Source: Caryophanales bacterium UBA4100 | GTDB taxonomy: Bacteria > Bacillota > Bacilli > Paenibacillales > UBA4045 | Assembly (NCBI GenBank): GCA_002383285.1 | Contig: DFXU01000049.1 | Coordinates: 1-64,000 of the forward strand | Direction of reading: 5' to 3' | Length of the DNA stretch: 64,000 bases | Shown: positions 16,032 through 25,330 of the stretch, in pieces | Layout: each line of letters starts with the position of its first letter | Position numbering within the stretch: position 1 is the stretch's first letter | Notes under the pieces: generated by a model | Seen by the model: the letters and a program-made list of their open reading frames with translations, nothing else | What the model was told of the DNA's origin: nothing | Database searches by the model: none | Program-made: the position numbers and the translations under genes

Positions 16032-16581
16032 CCTTGGCTGCTTCTAGCTCATTCAATGATTTTTCTAGAGCATCGTTGATGAAGCTAGTTTTGAAGCTTT
16101 TACCATTAGATTTAGAAAGTGCTTTAATTCGCTTAAGCAAATCGTTACGGATGTAAAGCTTCTCTTTTGAATACGATTCCTTGCGTTGCTTTTTGCTGAT
16201 CCTGTCTCTCTTGTCAACGGGTTGGTTTGAGCATATTGATAGCTCAGCAGATGTGGGATTTGATGCCAGAGAATCTGCAGCTTCAATAGGATTTGACGCA
16301 TCCGGTAACTCGGTTGTCTCGATATGAGTAGCCTCAATTGGCTTAGGCTCTATGATATCAATGGAATCTGTGGACTCTTCATGTGCAGTAGTCACCGCGG
16401 GCTCCGTTACGGCTTTGGACGCTTTAGCACTCCTTGTTTGAGAAGGTTTTCTTCTAGAGGCTACGGGCTTAGCTGCTTTTTCATTATTCAAAACTGCTGA
16501 TTCATCTGTAATCCTAGGAGCTGTATCGTCGTTATCTACGTTATTAATTGGATTGACTAGTGGATCTTTCTTCGGCGGCAT
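16003..16581 (-). CDS. hypothetical Lys/Ser/Ala-rich protein with C-terminal ribbon-helix-helix-like segment
   Basis: A 192-aa unrecognised protein. Residues 1-120 are low complexity and probably disordered, with a basic stretch (RRKPSQTRSAKASK) and then an acidic Thr/Glu/Pro-rich part. Residues ~138-178 (YIRNDLLKRIKALSKSNG and following) look like a ribbon-helix-helix or similar DNA-binding helix pair. Its minus-strand AGGAGG lies 10 nt before the ATG. Pho-box-like repeats of the matching orientation lie ~95 nt upstream. It might be a nucleoid-associated or partition-like protein, but this is only a guess. Confidence 0.6.
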   Translation of the reverse strand: MPPKKDPLVNPINNVDNDDTAPRITDESAVLNNEKAAKPVASRRKPSQTRSAKASKAVTEPAVTTAHEESTDSIDIIEPKPIEATHIETTELPDASNPIEAADSLASNPTSAELSICSNQPVDKRDRISKKQRKESYSKEKLYIRNDLLKRIKALSKSNGKSFKTSFINDALEKSLNELEAAKEKQKEDNPH

Positions 16582-16675
16582 GAATGGTTAACCTCCTAAA
16601 TTTTTATAAAGGATCGATGATTAATGTTATTATTCTAAGTATAGCATAAACAGAACGTGCAAATTGTATGTCATT

Positions 16676-16692
16676 TGTAAATAATTTGTAAA
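16676..16692 (-). promoter_or_regulatory. PhoP-box-like direct repeat facing the minus-strand gene
   Basis: Minus strand reads TTTACA-N5-TTTACA (plus TGTAAA at 16676-16681 and 16687-16692), the 11-bp period of PhoP binding sites in Bacillus. Confidence 0.45.
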
Positions 16693-16697
16693 TGTAG

Positions 16698-16726
16698 TTT
16701 ACGAAAAAGTTAATCTCTGCTTAACA
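16698..16726 (+). promoter_or_regulatory. PhoP-box-like repeats facing the response regulator
   Basis: TTTACG (16698-16703), TTAATC (16710-16715) and TTAACA (16721-16726) recur with 12- and 11-bp periods, about 80 nt before the response-regulator gene. Possible autoregulatory site. Confidence 0.4.
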
Positions 16727-16803
16727 TAATCCTAATTCATAGATAACGAAGAGACTTCATGATTAAGCTAAGTCTTCTTACTATTCTTTAGGGGGTTGTT
16801 AGT

Positions 16804-17517
16804 ATGAGTAAACGAATTCTGGTCGTAGATGATGATCCATCCATATCAAGGTTAATTGAATTCAATCTAAAATTGGCTGGTTATGAAGTGAGTTGTGTGT
16901 ATGATGGGCAAGCTGTATTTGATGCGCTCAAGGAGTTCCGCCCAAGCTTAATTGTACTTGATCTGATGCTCCCAATTCTGGATGGTATTCAGGTGTGTCA
17001 GAAATTACGTGCACAGAACAATTATACACCCATTATTATGCTGACAGCTTTAACTGACTTGTCGGATAAAATTGTGGGATTAGATATTGGTGCGGATGAT
17101 TATATGACAAAGCCCTTTAGTCCGCAAGAGCTAATCTCACGGATACAGAGCATACTGCGGAGGGCTGAACTATTTACTGTTACTGAGGTTGGGCATCCTA
17201 TTGAGATTGGTTCCATTCGTATTCATCCCGAGCAACGCGATGTATTGGTCGACGGGAATCGAATCGAATTAACACCGAAGGAATTTGAATTATTGCTCTT
17301 CTTGTGTAAACATAGAGGGAAGGTTCTAAGTCGTCAACAATTGTTGTATGGAGTTTGGGATTATCATTTTTTCGAGGATACGCGTATTGTTGATGTGCAT
17401 ATTAGTCACCTGCGTGAGAAGATTGAAGTGAACACGCGAGACCCTGAGTATATTATTACCATTCGTAATGTTGGATATAAGCTGAAGGAGAAGCCTCCGA
17501 CTAAGTCCTTGGCATAG
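16804..17517 (+). CDS. PhoP/PhoB-like OmpR-family response regulator (orphan)
   Basis: A 237-aa two-component regulator. The receiver (1-120) has DDDP acidic residues at 9-12, phospho-acceptor Asp53 in VLDLMLP and Lys in MTKPFSP; a winged helix follows (LTPKEFELL, TRIVDVHISHLREKIE). The sequence is close to Bacillus PhoP, but no histidine kinase gene adjoins it. Instead a PAP2 phosphatase gene starts 30 nt after its stop. Pho-box-like repeats upstream suggest autoregulation. Whether it is the true PhoP or a paralogue cannot be settled here. Confidence 0.85.
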   Translation: MSKRILVVDDDPSISRLIEFNLKLAGYEVSCVYDGQAVFDALKEFRPSLIVLDLMLPILDGIQVCQKLRAQNNYTPIIMLTALTDLSDKIVGLDIGADDYMTKPFSPQELISRIQSILRRAELFTVTEVGHPIEIGSIRIHPEQRDVLVDGNRIELTPKEFELLLFLCKHRGKVLSRQQLLYGVWDYHFFEDTRIVDVHISHLREKIEVNTRDPEYIITIRNVGYKLKEKPPTKSLA

Positions 17518-17547
17518 AACAAGCCTCCAGTCAGATGAAAGGGGACA

Positions 17548-18063
17548 ATGACAGGAATGGGTAGGGGTGATTGGTTTAGAGAACAGGAAAGAAGGGTGTT
17601 CAATATCTTGAATGGTAAGTACCGTTCACCCTTGTTAGATCGTATCATGAAGCTGTTCACACACATAGGGGGCGCGAGTTTCTGCATCCTCCTATTATTA
17701 GTACTTACCTTCATATACAACTATCCGATGAATGGTCTGATCGCGCTTGTTACGAGTCATATCCTTGTCCAAGTTCTCAAAAGGAGCTTCCGTCGCCGAC
17801 GGCCCTATATAGTTGAGCATTCGATTCATTTCATTGCTAAGCCGTTAAAGGATGCTTCATTTCCTTCGGGACATACTACAGCTGTCTTTGCTACTTGTGT
17901 GAGTATTGCATTTGTTGTCCCTTATCTTACATCTATACTATTAATTATCGCTTTCTTGGTGGGTTGGTCTCGTATTTACTTAGGCCTGCATTATCCTATA
18001 GATGTAATTGTTGGTGCTTTAATTGGCAGCTTAACTGCGCTGATATGTTATATCATTGTCTAA
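17548..18063 (+). CDS. PAP2-family membrane phosphatase
   Basis: A 171-aa integral membrane protein. All three phosphatase motifs are present: [15 protein letters not shown] and [12 protein letters not shown]. About five membrane segments. The family dephosphorylates undecaprenyl pyrophosphate, phosphatidylglycerol phosphate or other lipid phosphates; UppP-like bacitracin resistance activity is possible. It follows the PhoP-like regulator by 30 nt with AAAGGGGA before the ATG. Its 3' end overlaps the convergent spoVAE by 4 nt. Confidence 0.87.
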   Translation: MTGMGRGDWFREQERRVFNILNGKYRSPLLDRIMKLFTHIGGASFCILLLLVLTFIYNYPMNGLIALVTSHILVQVLKRSFRRRRPYIVEHSIHFIAKPLKDASFPSGHTTAVFATCVSIAFVVPYLTSILLIIAFLVGWSRIYLGLHYPIDVIVGALIGSLTALICYIIV

Positions 18064-18416
18064 CCCTTGGGCTTGAAGAGCAGTGCTGCCAAGAAGGAGA
18101 ATATAATAGCAGCCGAGATACCAGCGCTTGTTACCTCGAATATACCAGTTATGAGCCCAATCCAGCCTTGGGTCTTGAGTTCAGCTAATGCACCATGCAC
18201 AAGCGCGTTGCCAAAGCTCGTAATGGGTACAGAAGCCCCCGCGCCAGCAAATTCAATGAATGGATCATACCAGCCTAAACCATCTACAATCGCACCAATA
18301 ACGACAAGAGAGCTCATCGTATGAGCGGGACTCAGCTTCAGTACATCGAACATAATCTGCCCCACAACACAGATAGCTCCTCCAATTACAAAGGCCCACA
18401 CAAAATCCATAAACAT
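18060..18416 (-). CDS. spoVAE: stage V sporulation protein AE
   Basis: A 118-aa membrane protein, SpoVAEb type, with three to four hydrophobic segments and the conserved [19 protein letters not shown] stretch. Part of the SpoVA channel in the spore inner membrane that moves dipicolinic acid in during sporulation and out during germination. Third gene of a spoVAC-spoVAD-spoVAE unit; 3 nt after spoVAD. Resembles SpoVAC, a known family relationship. Confidence 0.92.
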   Translation of the reverse strand: MFMDFVWAFVIGGAICVVGQIMFDVLKLSPAHTMSSLVVIGAIVDGLGWYDPFIEFAGAGASVPITSFGNALVHGALAELKTQGWIGLITGIFEVTSAGISAAIIFSFLAALLFKPKG

Positions 18417-18419
18417 TTG

Positions 18420-19436
18420 TCAAGACACCCCGCTCTCAATTGCTACGGCATGAGCAATACAGGGGATACTGTTACCTTGCTGGAAGGAGATTGGTGATAA
18501 TAAAGCACCGGTCCCTACAACTAATATACGTTTCAATTCACCACTCCATAATTTTTTCATGAGATGACCGTAGGTTACGACTGCTGAGCAGGCGCAACCA
18601 CTAGCCCCAGCTTGTACCTGCTGTGTATTGTAGTCATAGATCATCATTCCACAGTCCTTGAACTCTGTTTGTTGCATTGGAATTTGATGCTTGTCAAGCA
18701 GTTCAACGGCGATTTGATGTCCAACCTTGGACAAATCACCAGTAACGATTAGATCATAATAACCGGGTTGTCGTCTAAAATCTCGGAGGTGTGCCTGAAT
18801 CGTATCTACAGCTGCTGGTGCCATTGCCGCACCCATATTAAATGGATCTGTAATCCCCATATCAATTACTCGCCCAATTGTTGCGGCTGTGACATGCGGT
18901 CCGCCGACCCCCTTATCCGATAATAAAGCAGCTCCCGAGCCCGTAACTGTAAATTGCGCGGTAGGCGGCTTTTGAGAGCCATATTCGGTAGGATAGCGGA
19001 ATTGCTTCTCTGCACTAGCATTATGACTGCATGTAGCGGCTAATGCATAATGTGCAGCCCCTGAGTTAACTAGTAGCGCTGCTAAGGCAAGGCTTTCTAT
19101 AGCGGTGGAGCATGCACCGAATAAGCCTATGAAAGGGATAGCTAATGTGCTTGCCGCAAATGAGCTTGATATAATCTGATCCAACAGATCCCCTGCTAGC
19201 AAGAAATTAACTTGCTCCTTCCGTATATTCGCTTTCTCACAAGCCAGCTGGGTGGATTCTTCTAATAACGCTCGTTCTGCCTTCTCCCAGCTTTCTTGAC
19301 CTAGCATAAGTTCCCCGTGTATGCGATCGAAGTCTTCTGCCAATGGTCCTCGTCCTTCGAAGGGTCCGACGACAGCTGCGGTAGAAAGAATAGCAGGCTT
19401 GTTGTTAAAGATCCAGCTTTGTGTTCCATGAAGCAT
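18420..19436 (-). CDS. spoVAD: stage V sporulation protein AD
   Basis: A 338-aa soluble SpoVA component with thiolase/ketoacyl-synthase-like fold; it binds dipicolinic acid on the outer face of the inner spore membrane. Recognisable segments are GTQSWIF at the N-terminus and FGACSTAIESLALAA. Two nt separate it from spoVAC, so the three genes are one operon, probably forespore expressed. Length is normal. Confidence 0.95.
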   Translation of the reverse strand: MLHGTQSWIFNNKPAILSTAAVVGPFEGRGPLAEDFDRIHGELMLGQESWEKAERALLEESTQLACEKANIRKEQVNFLLAGDLLDQIISSSFAASTLAIPFIGLFGACSTAIESLALAALLVNSGAAHYALAATCSHNASAEKQFRYPTEYGSQKPPTAQFTVTGSGAALLSDKGVGGPHVTAATIGRVIDMGITDPFNMGAAMAPAAVDTIQAHLRDFRRQPGYYDLIVTGDLSKVGHQIAVELLDKHQIPMQQTEFKDCGMMIYDYNTQQVQAGASGCACSAVVTYGHLMKKLWSGELKRILVVGTGALLSPISFQQGNSIPCIAHAVAIESGVS

Positions 19437-19438
19437 CG

Positions 19439-19930
19439 TTATTTGCCACCTCCAGCAGCAAGCTCTGGGTGAAAGATTAAGTGAAGAATCCCAATAATAA
19501 ACGCGGCAACGACACCGAAAACAATGACCGGTCCAGCGAGCTTGAACATCTTGCCTCCAACTCCTAATACTAGCCCTTCACTTTTATGCTCAATAGCGGC
19601 AGAAGCCATAGAATTTGCGAAGCCAGTAACAGGGACTGCTGAACCGGCGCCTGCCCATTGAGCGATTTTGTCATAAACACCTAATCCAGTTAGAATAACT
19701 GAAATTAGAATTAATATTGCCACTGTAGGGTTACCTGCTTCCTTCTTGTCAAAACCGGCCCATTCGATGAAGGACAGCTGAATGGCTTGTCCGATGAGAC
19801 ATATTATGCCTCCAACCAAGAATGCCCTTAAGCAATTTTTTAGAACGGGGCGTTTGGGCTCGATACGTTTAGCCAGTTGCTGATACTCCTGTTGGGTAGG
19901 TGTTAATTTCTTCTTCTTATTGTTGCTCAT
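19439..19930 (-). CDS. spoVAC: stage V sporulation protein AC
   Basis: A 163-aa membrane protein, the mechanosensitive channel-like subunit of the dipicolinic acid transporter. The cytoplasmic N-terminus (PTQQEYQQLAKRIEPKRP) precedes about four membrane segments, with GAGSAVPVTGFANSMASAA conserved. First gene of the unit. Its leader contains a short hairpin (arms 19954-19960 and 19965-19971). I looked for a sigma-G promoter upstream and found no convincing match. Confidence 0.94.
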   Translation of the reverse strand: MSNNKKKKLTPTQQEYQQLAKRIEPKRPVLKNCLRAFLVGGIICLIGQAIQLSFIEWAGFDKKEAGNPTVAILILISVILTGLGVYDKIAQWAGAGSAVPVTGFANSMASAAIEHKSEGLVLGVGGKMFKLAGPVIVFGVVAAFIIGILHLIFHPELAAGGGK

Positions 19931-20088
19931 CGTGAAATCCCGTCCTTCTCCAATTGAGTTAACAAACTCAAGTTTCCCTTCTAGAGCATCGGTTATGCAT
20001 GGGTGAGCATATTGACATGGTTATCCATTGTGCAGGCAATTATGTTAGAATAGACTCAATGTAAATTTGATAGGAGAGAGGGATCCGA

Positions 20089-21210
20089 ATGAATGTGGAT
20101 CACGTGAAAGCACGGCTTGAGATCATCTTGGATACACCATTCCGCTACTCTCAGATACCTTTACAGGATTGGCCGAGACAGACAGAGACTCGAAATAAGC
20201 GGAATCGCTCTGGAGAATTGGTGGATTGGATAGAGCAGGGCGGCAGGTTAAGCTTCCAGCTATATGTAGAAGGAAGTCAGGTTCATGTTCTATCTGTTGA
20301 AGGTGCTCTAGTCACCGAATCAGAACGTAAATTAGTTGTTCTGGCAATTGACACTCTTCGTACAGCAGACAGAACTTTATCGCGAAGCGTGAATTCGGAT
20401 GACGAGCAGCAGGCTGCTTCTATACGGGACTGGATTGAAGAGCATCTTCGAGACAGCGCACTATTAGGATCAGAGCCACCCGAGCAGCTGTCTGGTTTAT
20501 CTGCGCTGTATGCGAAGAAAATCCCTTTATTGCTATATTGTGAGTATGCCAATAAAAATCATGTGAATTACAATGAGCTGAAGAAATTATTAGATTCTTT
20601 CTTCGATACAGATGTGTTATTAATACCGTTATTGGACAAGGAATGGTTGATTCTTGGGCCGGAGTCATTGATTATAATGGATCGTGAAGACGAGGTTCTC
20701 GAAGAGGAAAGTGTAGAGGATGCATTAACATCATTATGCTCGGGGCTTCACACGATGATGTCGAGTGAGTGGGTTGGTGATTATCATGTATCCACTTATT
20801 ACCCCATGGTGCCTGCCCAATCCTTACCCTCGGTTGTCAGAAAGCTTCGTGAAGCGATTAATATTGGACGAATGCAGCGTGATGGTCAGTACATCCATCT
20901 GCCATGGCAATTGTATCTGGATCAGCTGCTTGCGCCGATTCCACTAGCGGATAAGCTTACATTCATCGAACAAGTATTCAAGCGTGTAGATCTCTTCATG
21001 GATGCTGAGACTACACAGACACTGGAATCTTTCTTCGAGCTAGATTGTAATGTAAGTGAAACGGCCAAGAAGCTATTCATTCACCGCAATACATTATTAT
21101 ATCGCTTAGACAAATTTAAACAGGAGACTGGGCTTGATGTTCGCTCCTTTAATCAGGCCATTCATGTCAAGCTGGCTTTGCAATTGTACAAAGTAACGAA
21201 AAGAAAGTAA
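20089..21210 (+). CDS. PucR/CdaR-type transcriptional regulator
   Basis: A 373-aa protein whose C-terminal helix-turn-helix reads NVSETAKKLFIHRNTLLYRL (about residues 322-341), the hallmark of the PucR/CdaR family. The N-terminal ~250 residues lack a recognisable sensor domain. Such proteins often control sugar-acid (glycerate, glucarate) or purine use. GGAGAGAGGG precedes the ATG. Flanked by spoVA genes (divergent) and the MsmX-type ATPase (same direction, 136 nt downstream). Target unknown. Confidence 0.8.
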   Translation: MNVDHVKARLEIILDTPFRYSQIPLQDWPRQTETRNKRNRSGELVDWIEQGGRLSFQLYVEGSQVHVLSVEGALVTESERKLVVLAIDTLRTADRTLSRSVNSDDEQQAASIRDWIEEHLRDSALLGSEPPEQLSGLSALYAKKIPLLLYCEYANKNHVNYNELKKLLDSFFDTDVLLIPLLDKEWLILGPESLIIMDREDEVLEEESVEDALTSLCSGLHTMMSSEWVGDYHVSTYYPMVPAQSLPSVVRKLREAINIGRMQRDGQYIHLPWQLYLDQLLAPIPLADKLTFIEQVFKRVDLFMDAETTQTLESFFELDCNVSETAKKLFIHRNTLLYRLDKFKQETGLDVRSFNQAIHVKLALQLYKVTKRK

Positions 21211-21301
21211 TTTTTTTGTGAATTATGTGTATGGTCAATGATATTTGTGTAGGGTATGATATGACTATATTGAAGTGCATATACTTACAAGTCATTTTAT
21301 C

Positions 21302-21317
21302 GACCACTAGTGTGGTC
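21302..21317. promoter_or_regulatory. inverted repeat in leader of the ATPase gene
   Basis: GACCAC-TAGT-GTGGTC (arms 21302-21307 and 21312-21317) lies 30 nt before the start codon, just upstream of an A6T6 tract and the ribosome binding site. Could be an operator or a leader hairpin. Confidence 0.4.
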
Positions 21318-21346
21318 AACAAAAAATTTTTTAGGGGGAAAACTAG

Positions 21347-22471
21347 ATGGCAGGCGTTCGATTAAGTCACATATACAAAAGTTACCCAGGTAACCCAACA
21401 CCAACTGTAATTGATTTTGATATTGAAGTTCAAGATAAGGAGTTCTTGGTTCTTGTAGGACCATCCGGTTGTGGTAAATCCACTACACTTCGTATGATCG
21501 CAGGACTTGAAGAAATTTCTCAAGGTGAATTGTATATTGGTGATCGTCTTGTGAACGACGTAGCACCTAAGGACCGCGACATCGCAATGGTATTCCAATC
21601 CTATGCATTGTATCCACATATGAATGTTTATCAGAATATGGCTTTCGGTTTGAAATTGCGTAAATTCAAAAAGGCTGATATCGATGTACGTGTTCGTGAA
21701 GCAGCTAAAATTCTTGATATAGAGCATTTGTTAGATCGTAAACCAAAAGCACTCTCAGGTGGTCAACGCCAACGTGTTGCCTTGGGACGCGCTATCGTTC
21801 GTGAGCCGCAAGTATTCTTAATGGATGAGCCATTGTCTAACCTTGATGCTAAGCTTCGTGTACAGATGCGTGCGGAGATTGCCAAGCTTCACAAGCGTCT
21901 TGAAACTACAATTATCTACGTAACGCATGACCAGATTGAAGCTATGACAATGGGTACTCGTATCGTTATTATGAAGGATGGTTATGTACAGCAAGCTGCC
22001 ACACCATCTGAAGTTTATAATAACCCAGTGAACCTGTTCGTTGCTGGTTTCATTGGATCTCCTTCTATGAACTTTATCAAAGGTGTCTTGTCCGATGAGG
22101 GCGGAGTAGTTCGCTTCAAATCTAAAAACTTGAATGTAGCTATCCCTGAAGGAAAAGGTAAGATCCTTCGTGATGGCGGCTATGCTAAGAAAGAAGTTAT
22201 TCTAGGAATTCGCCCTGAAGATATTCACCAAGAGCCAATCTTCTTGGAGGCTTCCCCGAATAGTATCATCGATGCACACATTGAAGTATCTGAGAACCTA
22301 GGTCATGAGATGTATCTTTACCTAGACGGGATTTCTGATGAGACAGTAATTGCTCGTGTTGATGGTCGTTCAGGATTAGTCGAAGGCACGAATGTGAAAT
22401 TAGCAATCGATATGAACAAAGTACACATCTTCGATGTTGAGACAGAAAAAACGATATTCTTCAATAACTAA
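21347..22471 (+). CDS. msmX: MsmX/UgpC-type ABC sugar-importer ATPase
   Basis: A 374-aa ATPase that energises sugar ABC importers. Walker A is GPSGCGKST, the signature is [17 protein letters not shown] and Walker B is [16 protein letters not shown]; a C-terminal TOBE regulatory domain follows (RPEDIH). No permease or binding-protein genes adjoin, as with MsmX of Bacillus, which serves several importers. It is monocistronic, with AGGGGG before the ATG and a strong terminator after the stop. Confidence 0.9.
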   Translation: MAGVRLSHIYKSYPGNPTPTVIDFDIEVQDKEFLVLVGPSGCGKSTTLRMIAGLEEISQGELYIGDRLVNDVAPKDRDIAMVFQSYALYPHMNVYQNMAFGLKLRKFKKADIDVRVREAAKILDIEHLLDRKPKALSGGQRQRVALGRAIVREPQVFLMDEPLSNLDAKLRVQMRAEIAKLHKRLETTIIYVTHDQIEAMTMGTRIVIMKDGYVQQAATPSEVYNNPVNLFVAGFIGSPSMNFIKGVLSDEGGVVRFKSKNLNVAIPEGKGKILRDGGYAKKEVILGIRPEDIHQEPIFLEASPNSIIDAHIEVSENLGHEMYLYLDGISDETVIARVDGRSGLVEGTNVKLAIDMNKVHIFDVETEKTIFFNN

Positions 22472-22490
22472 TTACCAGATATAGTATAAG

Positions 22491-22514
22491 GGGCTGCCTG
22501 CGGGCAGCCTTTTT
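22491..22514 (+). terminator. terminator after the ABC ATPase gene
   Basis: GGCTGCC (22492-22498) pairs with GGCAGCC (22503-22509) around TGCG, followed by TTTTT. Confidence 0.9.
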
Positions 22515-22597
22515 AGTTGATAAAAAGCCCGTTATGCATTACCATTGGTATGATACAGCATCGTCCTACATAAGCAGAAAAAAAGGAGTCGTACTGG

Positions 22598-23539
22598 ATG
22601 CCTAAAAAAATAAAAGTATCTGAGCTCGCACACCGATTTCAGATGGAAGTTGTTACAGGTGAAGAAGGGTTAAAGCGTCTCATTTCAGTTGCCGATCTCT
22701 ACCGCCCAGGATTAGAGATGGCAGGATATTTTGCCTACCATCCCAAGGAGCGTGTTCAGCTGTTAGGTAAGACAGAGCTTAGTTTTTTTGAGCAGCTACT
22801 GCCTGATCAGAAGCGAGAACGAATGAAGCTATTATGTGACGATGCTACACCATGTATAATTGTAACCCGTGGCTTAGATGTGCCGAATGAGCTAATAGAG
22901 GTGGCAGGAGAGAAGAATCTCCCTGTATTAAGAAGCAGCACAGGGACGACCACTTTATTGTCAAGTCGAATTACTGGCTTTCTTGAGAGTAAATTAGCTC
23001 CAACGACTACGATACATGGCGTATTAGTCGATGTTTACGGAGTGGGCATGCTAATCACAGGTACAAGCGGTATTGGTAAGAGTGAGACAGCGCTAGAGCT
23101 TGTCAAACGAGGACATCGCTTAATTGCCGATGATGCTGTTGAAATTAGTCAAACTGCAGATAATACATTATATGGAACGGCACCTGATCTAATCAAGCAT
23201 CTTCTGGAAATCAGGGGTGTAGGTATTATTAATGTCATGACATTGTTCGGAGCGGGTGCGATTCGTAATGAGAAGAAGATTACGCTTATCATTCGATTGG
23301 AAACCTGGCAGGAGGATAAGCAATATGATCGCCTAGGATTGGATGAGGAAACGACGAAGATCATTGATACAGATCTCCCCTTAGTGACTATTCCAGTTAG
23401 ACCTGGTCGAAACCTTGCCGTAATTCTTGAAGTGGCTGCGATGAACTATCGATTGAAGCGGATGGGCTACAATGCTGCTCTACAATTTACGAATAAACTA
23501 ACGGAATCGATCTCAGAAGAGCACGATGATTATGAATAG
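22598..23539 (+). CDS. hprK: HPr kinase/phosphorylase
   Basis: A 313-aa bifunctional enzyme that phosphorylates HPr and Crh on Ser46, and reverses it, in response to fructose-bisphosphate and phosphate. It is the entry of CcpA-mediated catabolite control. Walker A GTSGIGKS is at 155-162, the DDAVEI metal site follows, and the signature RGVGIINV lies before [21 protein letters not shown] precedes the ATG. It starts the conserved hprK-lgt-ppaX-acyltransferase operon. Its target protein gene is at 49451. Confidence 0.97.
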   Translation: MPKKIKVSELAHRFQMEVVTGEEGLKRLISVADLYRPGLEMAGYFAYHPKERVQLLGKTELSFFEQLLPDQKRERMKLLCDDATPCIIVTRGLDVPNELIEVAGEKNLPVLRSSTGTTTLLSSRITGFLESKLAPTTTIHGVLVDVYGVGMLITGTSGIGKSETALELVKRGHRLIADDAVEISQTADNTLYGTAPDLIKHLLEIRGVGIINVMTLFGAGAIRNEKKITLIIRLETWQEDKQYDRLGLDEETTKIIDTDLPLVTIPVRPGRNLAVILEVAAMNYRLKRMGYNAALQFTNKLTESISEEHDDYE

Positions 23540-23558
23540 AAGGGTTTGATACTATACT

Positions 23559-24680
23559 ATGCTACCTTTAATACTAGACCCCGTCGCAATAGCGATTGGA
23601 GGTTTAAAGATTCACTGGTACGGAATTATTCTAGGTACTGCTGCATTAATGGGATTATTAATGTGCATTCGTGAAGGTAAACGGTTTGGGATCTCGCCGG
23701 ACTTCTTCATGGATTTAGTGCTTATTGGTGTTCCTTCAGCGATTATTGGAGCCAGAATTTATTATGTTGCTTTCCAATGGGAGGATTACCAGAACAACTT
23801 TATTGAAGTATTCAAAATATGGCATGGTGGAATCGCGATACACGGAGCTCTTATTGGTGCTGTAATCGGAGGGCTAATTTATACACGCATGAAGAAAGTG
23901 AATTTCTGGCGGATTGCAGATATTGCCGCTCCAGGTTTGATTGTCGGACAGATCATCGGCCGTTGGGGTAACTTCATTAATCAAGAAGCGCATGGCGGTA
24001 TCGTAGAACGGAGCTTTCTAAGTGATACTTTACATTTGCCTAACTGGATCGTAAATCATATGGAAATTACATACGATGGAGTGTCGGCTTTTTTCCATCC
24101 TACCTTTCTATATGAATCGATATGGAATATATTAGGGCTTGGATTATTGTTATTACTGCGGAGAAGACCTTTCTTGCGAGCAGGAGAATTGTTCTTCAGT
24201 TATTTTATCTGGTATTCAATTGGTCGTTTCTACATAGAGGGTCTTCGAACAGATAGTCTAGCTTTCCATGGTCCAGAATGGCTTGCATCCTTTGTGAATG
24301 GTCTATGGACGCCAATGGAGCTTCTGTTTGAGCCTGGTAATCTCCCTGAAGGTGGGGGGAATGTGCGAATTGCACAGCTAATCGGAATATTCATCATTAT
24401 TGCTGCAGTTATTATGATATACATTCGCAGAAGTAAGGGCTACGCAGACGATAAATACTCAGATCCTATCATCTTCGGGGGAAGTGGTGAGTCTGATGAA
24501 GGAGCCGGTTCTTCGGAAACCCATGCATCCAGCCTGCCGCCGACTATCGTTGAACAGGAGAATATCCAGCCAACACGGGATCAGAGTGGAAATCAGTCCG
24601 AACAGAATTCTAACACAGTGAAAGATGATTCACAGCCTGCGCATCAAGAACGAATTCGACCAGGAAAGCCCTTCTTATGA
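23559..24680 (+). CDS. lgt: prolipoprotein diacylglyceryl transferase, extended C-terminus
   Basis: A 373-aa membrane enzyme that transfers diacylglycerol from phosphatidylglycerol to the lipobox Cys of prolipoproteins. About seven membrane segments and the signature GRWGNFINQEAHGG are present. After the last membrane segment (~residue 290) comes an ~80-residue hydrophilic tail rich in Ser, Glu, Gln and Pro, absent from typical ~270-290 aa enzymes and presumably cytoplasmic. Its stop overlaps the ppaX start (ATGA). Confidence 0.95.
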   Translation: MLPLILDPVAIAIGGLKIHWYGIILGTAALMGLLMCIREGKRFGISPDFFMDLVLIGVPSAIIGARIYYVAFQWEDYQNNFIEVFKIWHGGIAIHGALIGAVIGGLIYTRMKKVNFWRIADIAAPGLIVGQIIGRWGNFINQEAHGGIVERSFLSDTLHLPNWIVNHMEITYDGVSAFFHPTFLYESIWNILGLGLLLLLRRRPFLRAGELFFSYFIWYSIGRFYIEGLRTDSLAFHGPEWLASFVNGLWTPMELLFEPGNLPEGGGNVRIAQLIGIFIIIAAVIMIYIRRSKGYADDKYSDPIIFGGSGESDEGAGSSETHASSLPPTIVEQENIQPTRDQSGNQSEQNSNTVKDDSQPAHQERIRPGKPFL

Positions 24681-25330
24681 TCAAGAATGTGTTGTTTGAC
24701 CTCGATGGAACGATAGTAGATACGAATGAATTAATTATTGAATCTTTTCTACACGTGTTGAATGACAGATTAGCCATGCAGATTACACGCGATCAACTGA
24801 TCCCGAAGATGGGAGGACCATTGGTTGATCAATTCCAATACTTTACCGGTAGAACGAATGTAGATCAGCAGGTAGCAGATTATAGGAAATATAACCTGAT
24901 GCGGCATGATGAGATGGTAAGCGTGTTCCCTTACGTGAATGATGTTGTACATGCCTTCTCTCAGCAGGGAATCAAGATGGGTGTAGTTACGACTAAGATG
25001 CGCGACTCGACCAATCGAGTACTGCAGATGTTTGATCTGCTTCCTTACATGCAAACAGTTATAACGCTTGATGATGTTGAACATGCCAAGCCGCATCCCG
25101 AGCCGGTACAACGGGCAATGATAGGGCTTGAAGCTGATCCTAAGGAAACAATCATGGTTGGCGATAGTTCATTCGATATCGTGTCTGCCCAACAAGCAGG
25201 CGCTTGGTCAGCAGGCGTAGCATGGTCGCTCAAGGGCTCAGCAGCGCTTGCTGTCTACAACCCGGACTGGATGTTGAACGATATGAGGGATCTGTACGAT
25301 ATTGTTGGTCTAGAGAGGGAAATATGTTGA
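24677..25330 (+). CDS. ppaX: pyrophosphatase PpaX (HAD family)
   Basis: A 217-aa haloacid-dehalogenase hydrolase. FDLDGTIVDTNE gives the nucleophile Asp, VVTTKM motif II and MVGDSSFDIVSAQQAG motif IV. In Bacillus the product of this conserved operon removes the pyrophosphate made by HprK phosphorylase activity. Coupled to lgt by an ATGA overlap and overlapping the next gene by 7 nt. A phosphoglycolate phosphatase activity is the alternative. Confidence 0.9.
   Translation: MIKNVLFDLDGTIVDTNELIIESFLHVLNDRLAMQITRDQLIPKMGGPLVDQFQYFTGRTNVDQQVADYRKYNLMRHDEMVSVFPYVNDVVHAFSQQGIKMGVVTTKMRDSTNRVLQMFDLLPYMQTVITLDDVEHAKPHPEPVQRAMIGLEADPKETIMVGDSSFDIVSAQQAGAWSAGVAWSLKGSAALAVYNPDWMLNDMRDLYDIVGLEREIC

Noticed and set aside
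19931..20088. Sigma-G promoter expected for spoVAC
   Set aside because: Searched for GHATR-N18-CATNHTA on the minus strand; only partial matches such as CATAATT without a proper -35.
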